From the NCBI GenBank assembly GCA_024278285.1, contig JAJRTM010000863.1, positions 1 through 16,199 on the forward strand: 16,199 bases of DNA, written 5' to 3'. The position numbers and the translations under genes are program-made. This DNA comes from Planctomycetota bacterium. Its GTDB lineage: Bacteria > Planctomycetota > Planctomycetia > Planctomycetales > Planctomycetaceae. The notes beneath the pieces are model-generated. The model made no database searches and was not told where the DNA came from. It was given only the letters and a program-made list of their open reading frames with translations. Shown piece after piece: positions 15,054 to 16,199 of this stretch. The stretch's first letter is position 1. Each line of letters starts with the position of its first letter.

Positions 15054-16145
15054 ATGAATTATCGTTTATTATCATATCGTAATATTTCCCTTGCGTCGGC
15101 TATCTTTTTTGTTCTGTTTGTAAATTGCAGCTTGGAACTTCGGGCGAAAGATTCAAAAAAGAAATCTCAAAAAGTAAGCCAGATCGATTTCAGTAAAATC
15201 CCTGCAAAGGCATTAAAAACTTTCCCGGCTGAATTGAAGGATAACTGGGACGATACTTTACCGCAAACACTGAAAGAGTTGCAACGCTTTGAGCAAGTCA
15301 CAACAAAACTGGCCCCCTTGTACCGGAAGGCAACGGTTGGAATTCAAGCAGGTGGTGGTCAGGGGAGTGGCGTTGTTGTCAGCCCGCAGGGGCATGTGCT
15401 AACCGCTGCCCATGTGGTCGGTGAAGTGGGGAACAGGGTGACGATTGTTTTTCCAGATGGAAGCAGATACTTCGCAAAAGTTGCCGGGATTGACGAAAGT
15501 GCGGACGCTGCGATTGTTCGTCTGGAAAGTAAAGGCCCCTTCAATTTTGTGCCGATGGCTCGAACACGATATGCTGTTTCCGGGCGATGGGTCATTGCGG
15601 TTGGGCACCCCAATGGATATCAGTCGGATCGCTTACCGGTCATTCGTCTCGGTCGAGTGATCGCGGTTACGTCCAGAACTGTTCAGACCGATTGCTCTCT
15701 CGTGGGAGGCGATTCCGGAGGCCCGCTTTTCGATTTACATGGTCGATTGGTCGGAATTCACAGTCGGATTGGTGCCAGTAACAGCATCAATTTTCATGTT
15801 CCGATACAAGTTTATCTACGAGACTGGGAAGAATTAAATGCGGGATACACACCTGCGGAGAAAAAAACAAAACCGGTTCCCAAAAAAGCGTATGTCGGAA
15901 TTCGTGGTCGCAACGCCAACAAAGGAGGCTGCCTGATTACTGAAGTGACCCCCAACGGACCCGCTAAAAAAGCTGGGCTGGAACGTGGAGATATTCTTAT
16001 TCAGTGTGACCAGAAAAAGATCAATACATTTCGTCAACTCGTCGATTACCTGAAAACCAAAAAACCGAAAGATGAATTGGAAATTACCGTTCTGAGAGAC
16101 GACAAAAAAGAAACACTTAAAGTCACACTGGGTGAAACCCAATAA
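15054..16145 (+). CDS. Secreted trypsin-like serine protease with PDZ domain (HtrA/DegP type)
   Basis: A 363-residue periplasmic protease. The signal peptide covers about 1-31 (hydrophobic core ISLASAIFFVLFV, end LRA). A charged, predicted helical segment (32-90) precedes the chymotrypsin-fold domain with catalytic triad His120 (TAAHV), Asp151 (SADAAIV) and Ser221 (GGDSGGPLF). A single PDZ domain occupies about 277-360 (AYVGIRG, GPAKKAGLERGDIL). DegP/HtrA proteins usually have GNSGGPL; GGDSGGPL is closer to classical trypsin. The architecture suggests envelope protein quality control or regulated proteolysis, which is inferred. The start and stop are both inside the window, and it appears to be a single-gene unit divergent from rfbC. 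Confidence 0.92.
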   Translation: MNYRLLSYRNISLASAIFFVLFVNCSLELRAKDSKKKSQKVSQIDFSKIPAKALKTFPAELKDNWDDTLPQTLKELQRFEQVTTKLAPLYRKATVGIQAGGGQGSGVVVSPQGHVLTAAHVVGEVGNRVTIVFPDGSRYFAKVAGIDESADAAIVRLESKGPFNFVPMARTRYAVSGRWVIAVGHPNGYQSDRLPVIRLGRVIAVTSRTVQTDCSLVGGDSGGPLFDLHGRLVGIHSRIGASNSINFHVPIQVYLRDWEELNAGYTPAEKKTKPVPKKAYVGIRGRNANKGGCLITEVTPNGPAKKAGLERGDILIQCDQKKINTFRQLVDYLKTKKPKDELEITVLRDDKKETLKVTLGETQ

Positions 16146-16199
16146 AGGTTCCCAACAATAATCTGACAACTGCGACTTGCAATCCTTAATTGTCCAGCC

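Overview
The window looks like a chromosomal segment of a planctomycete. This is an inference from gene content, not from a marker gene: a Tat-exported Gfo/Idh/MocA oxidoreductase, a secreted GH29-like fucosidase beside a BNR/Asp-box protein, a two-haem c-type cytochrome lipoprotein, a futalosine-route menaquinone enzyme, and gaps rich in palindromic repeats. There is no rRNA, tRNA, CRISPR array, transposase or phage gene.

Layout. Positions 1-3017 are read on the minus strand: mqnD (menaquinone), an SDR dehydrogenase, then nadB (L-aspartate oxidase, cut by the window edge). Positions 3018-3755 are a long non-coding gap holding a structured repeat. From 3756 the plus strand carries a Tat-signal Gfo/Idh/MocA protein, a P2-type cation ATPase, a GH29-like gene broken by one in-frame TAA, an Asp-box (sialidase-fold) protein, a di-haem cytochrome c lipoprotein and a small secreted protein of unknown function. 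The last meets rmlC/rfbC (minus strand) tail to tail. Divergent from rmlC is a secreted trypsin-like/PDZ (HtrA-type) protease.

How the genes relate. nadB and mqnD are unrelated cofactor genes with an SDR gene between them. The GH29-like and Asp-box genes look like a small glycan-degradation pair and share a 9-bp motif upstream. The other genes are separated by large gaps and look like single transcription units.

The most unusual content is in the gaps. Three of them (2001-2142, 5263-5434, 13378-13560) hold elements of the same design: two hairpins per arm, and the two arms in inverted orientation around a 45-83 bp spacer. In the third, three base pairs differ between arms by compensatory changes on both sides of the stem, so the hairpins themselves appear to be under selection. 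A different, roughly 95-bp hairpin-bearing repeat occurs twice (3076-3169 and 11324-11419), and most of its differences keep the stems paired. These resemble paired REP/BIME-type elements moved in trans, or structured RNAs; I cannot tell which from this window alone.
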